From Antitrichia curtipendula (taxonomy: Eukaryota; Streptophyta; Bryopsida; Hypnales; Leucodontaceae), in assembly GCA_951230915.1 (NCBI GenBank), contig OX579640.1, positions 25,192,981 through 25,256,980 of the forward strand: 64,000 nucleotides of DNA, in the 5' to 3' direction. Positions 61,992 to 64,000 of this stretch are shown piece after piece; positions within the stretch are counted from its first letter, which is position 1, and the number at the start of each line of letters is the position of its first letter. Both the position numbers and the translations under genes were made by a program. The notes under the pieces are model-generated. The model was given only the letters and a program-made list of their open reading frames with translations. It had not been told where the DNA came from and ran no database searches.

Positions 61992-64000
61992 TGATGCAAT
62001 GGAAGATACTATCCATCAAAGTGATGCAGCGACAAAGGAGCAAGAGTCTTCACAGCTGGAAATTGCTGCATCAGGTTTCTAAATTTCCCATTTTGGTGAC
62101 ATTCTTCATATTGTCTACTTGTCTTCCACTTGTTGACATTGACCGGAGTTGTTTTGTTGTTGGTGAACTTGACAAAGGTGTTGTTGGTGAACTTGACAAA
62201 GGTGTTGTTGGTGAACTTGACAAAGGTGTTGAAGGAGATCATGACAGCAGTGATGGCCGGCCCATGGATTTGGATTATGATAGTACAGCAGAGATGTCTG
62301 CGGAAGAACTGGGAAAAAAGATGGATGCCCAAATTGTGAAAGAGTCCGTGAATACAAATGTGGTGCTTGACCGGCTTCGTTTTAAGCCAAGGAACAAGTC
62401 CAAATTATCCATTCCACTTTGCAGGATGAAGCCTTTGGCTGCGGTGCGGCCCCATCTCCGAAACGACGTCATGGCTTTGGGATCGCACTTTATTAGCACA
62501 GGCTACATGGATGGCCATGGAGTCTTCTACGTTGCCTTGCAAGATGATGAAGGCCGCGTTCATGATGTGACAGTTGAAGATACAAGGCACTGGAGTCCAT
62601 TGTGGCAAGAAGCAAACGATGTTTTTGAGGAGGAGTTGAAGAAGGAGGACTGTTCGCAACAGTTCTCTGGAAAAATGTTCCATGTGTGGGACGGAAATCA
62701 CCGCCTTGCAGCATGGATGCCAATCATCAACAGAGATCACGGAAACGATCCACCCTGGCACTACGCGGTTGAGTCAATTGTCTTAGAAGTTGAGGGCCAA
62801 GTTGGACCACTTTTGACTGCACTTCATCAAGTTAAATGGTAAGCTTCAAATGTTATTTCTCTCTATGTCTTACAATATTAATGGTAGAGTCTTTAATTGA
62901 TGTTTGCTTCATTCAACTTCGTCTCATTATTATGGTATGTGTGACGCAAGCGGAATCAAAATTGCCACGTGAAGATGAACCTTGTGCACAAGCTCTACCG
63001 CCTCCAAAACATTGCTGCACAACCCTTGCAGTACTTTGAAAAATTGGTATCCAAGGAAGACATTATTGATGCTGAGAAGAAGCTCAAGTCAAAGCCATAC
63101 ACATGGTACACGCTCACTATTGATGGGCTAATTGGTGTCCTCTATCAGGTAAAATTTCTTAGTATTCTTGAATTGAAAGTGAAGTGAGGGCATCTGTTCA
63201 ATTTCTGTTGATGAACATGACGTTTTATATAACAAAAAGTAAGGCCAATATCGGCTTCGCTTTCTAGGGTGCACAAACTATAGGCTCTCTTAATAAAGAC
63301 TTTTTTTTGGGTTTTGCTGCTTCAACTTCTACGTTAACACAATATTCGTTATTTTGGGAGAATTCCATGATTTTGGGAGTATGCAGTTCAGCGCGGTTCG
63401 CGCTGATCTGCACCACAGATTGGAAAACTGAAATTTCCGAATGACCATAACTTACTCAAATCTTGTCCAAACTGGGCATATGAGGTGTTTTTTGACATCT
63501 AAGGAATCTGTAGATGTCAAAAAACACCTCATATGCTCAGTTTGGACAAAATTTGAGTAAGTTATGCCCATTCAAAAATTCCAGTTTCCCAATCTGTGAT
63601 TCAGATCAGCACGAACCGACCTAAATTGGGAGATAGGAAAACTCCCAAAATAACGAATATCGTGTTCGTTGTTGTTTCATGCCAAACGCTTATTTTTTCC
63701 AATTGTTAATTTTGTTTCCAGCAAGAGTTAGATGAAGCCGTTGCACATGCAACAAGGCGGTTCAAAGAGAGATACCCAGAGAAGTCAATTGAGTGGACTA
63801 CTGTGAAGCTGCACGAGGCAATTGGAAAGGCAGTGGATAAGGTAAAGAAGGAGACTCATTCTGAACTGAAGAAACAACTTCCGATTGCAGATCCCAAACT
63901 AATCCCCCAGTTTTTTGAAGAAGTTAAAAAACATTACGAATGTCGGGAAGATGATCCTGAGATGTCTCAGGAGAAGCTTTGGTATCTTGCGACATCCTCC
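61992..64000 (+). CDS. Second ParB-domain family gene, 5' part, cut by window end
   Basis: Likely exons: 61992-62071 (after CTGGTTTAG; reads AMEDTIHQSDAATKEQESSQ), about 62150-62838, 62951-63148 and 63721 to the window end. Exon 2 carries a VGELDKGV repeat, then the ParB-like domain: LSIPLCRMKPLAAVRPHL, FISTGYMDGHGVFYVALQDD and the intact box VWDGNHRLAAWM. Exon 3 (NLVHKLYRLQN, SWYT-like TWYTLTIDG) and exon 4 (QELDEAVAHATRRFKERYPE) match exons 3 and 4 of the minus-strand gene at 27.9-32.8 kb in order and position. The join between exons 2 and 3 does not keep phase with the sites I chose, so a border is wrong or there is an indel. Any methylase-like domain would lie beyond the window. Unlike the other copy, this one keeps the Asp-Gly-Asn-His-Arg box. 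Confidence 0.65.
62156..62227 (+). repeat. Coding 24-bp minisatellite, 3 copies
   Basis: Three identical tandem 24-bp units (62156-62179, 62180-62203, 62204-62227), each encoding VVGELDKG, in the acidic N-terminal linker of the second ParB-family gene. The unit length keeps frame. Confidence 0.9.
63336..63666. mobile_element. Foldback MITE-like element inside an intron
   Basis: About 331 bp. The ends 63336-63360 and 63642-63666 are reverse complements with one mismatch (aacac..atattcgttattttggga), and most of the interior is also self-complementary around a centre near 63500 (tgacatct/agatgtca, aaaaacacctcatatg, gttttggac-type blocks). CGTT on both outer sides may be a 4-bp target duplication. 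It lies in the intron between exons 3 and 4 of the second ParB-family gene and carries no ORF. The superfamily is unknown. Confidence 0.75.

Overview
The window looks like nuclear DNA of a land plant. It has AT-rich intergenic DNA and introns with GT..AG borders, TA microsatellites, plant-type transposon relics (a hAT-like MITE, MULE transposases, a LINE fragment, a plant retroelement gag-like ORF) and a relic of the plant-specific permuted cytosine methyltransferase DRM. A well-supported 14-exon gene encodes charged, coiled-coil protein with repeated 'ECTFxP' motifs, which I associate with flagellate lineages. That hints at a plant with swimming sperm (bryophyte, lycophyte or fern), but the species cannot be fixed from the sequence. 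One 200-N assembly gap lies at 2622-2821.

Layout. 1-1002: 3' part of a divergent protein-kinase-like gene with a frameshift. 1.0-4.6 kb: gene-poor, one dispersed repeat and the gap. 4.7-11.1 kb: 14-exon gene (+), 844 residues recovered, 5' end missing. 11.1-19.9 kb: gene-poor AT-rich DNA with a LINE zinc-knuckle relic at 16.3-16.8 kb. 20.1-22.7 kb (-): broken FCP1/SCP-like HAD phosphatase family gene. 22.7-26.5 kb: repeat-rich, no gene. 26.5-27.1 kb (+): intronless, broken DRM-like DNA methyltransferase. 27.9-32.8 kb (-): apparently intact multi-exon gene joining a ParB-like domain to a permuted N4/N6-type DNA-methylase-like domain. 33.0-44.6 kb: satellite array of about 265-bp monomers with a visible higher-order repeat, abutting the 5' side of that gene. 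45.6-60.1 kb: transposon cluster with two inverted copies of a GCM-like zinc finger/MULE transposase/SWIM gene (46.2-49.1 + and 60.1-56.3 -), foldback elements, and a gag-only retroelement. 61.7-64.0 kb (+): a second ParB-family gene, cut off by the window end, preceded by an 84-bp-arm hairpin and carrying a foldback element in an intron.

How it fits together. Most recognisable genes belong to classes tied to mobile DNA or DNA modification. The most interesting object is the ParB-like plus DNA-methylase-like fusion. In bacteria and phages ParB-type domains are often fused to DNA methylases of this fold. Here the architecture sits in spliced eukaryotic genes, in two diverged copies, and the catalytic DPPY-type motif is replaced, so a non-methylating role (binding, regulation or element maintenance) is as plausible as methylation. 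All family calls are from reading motifs by eye; none was confirmed by a database search.
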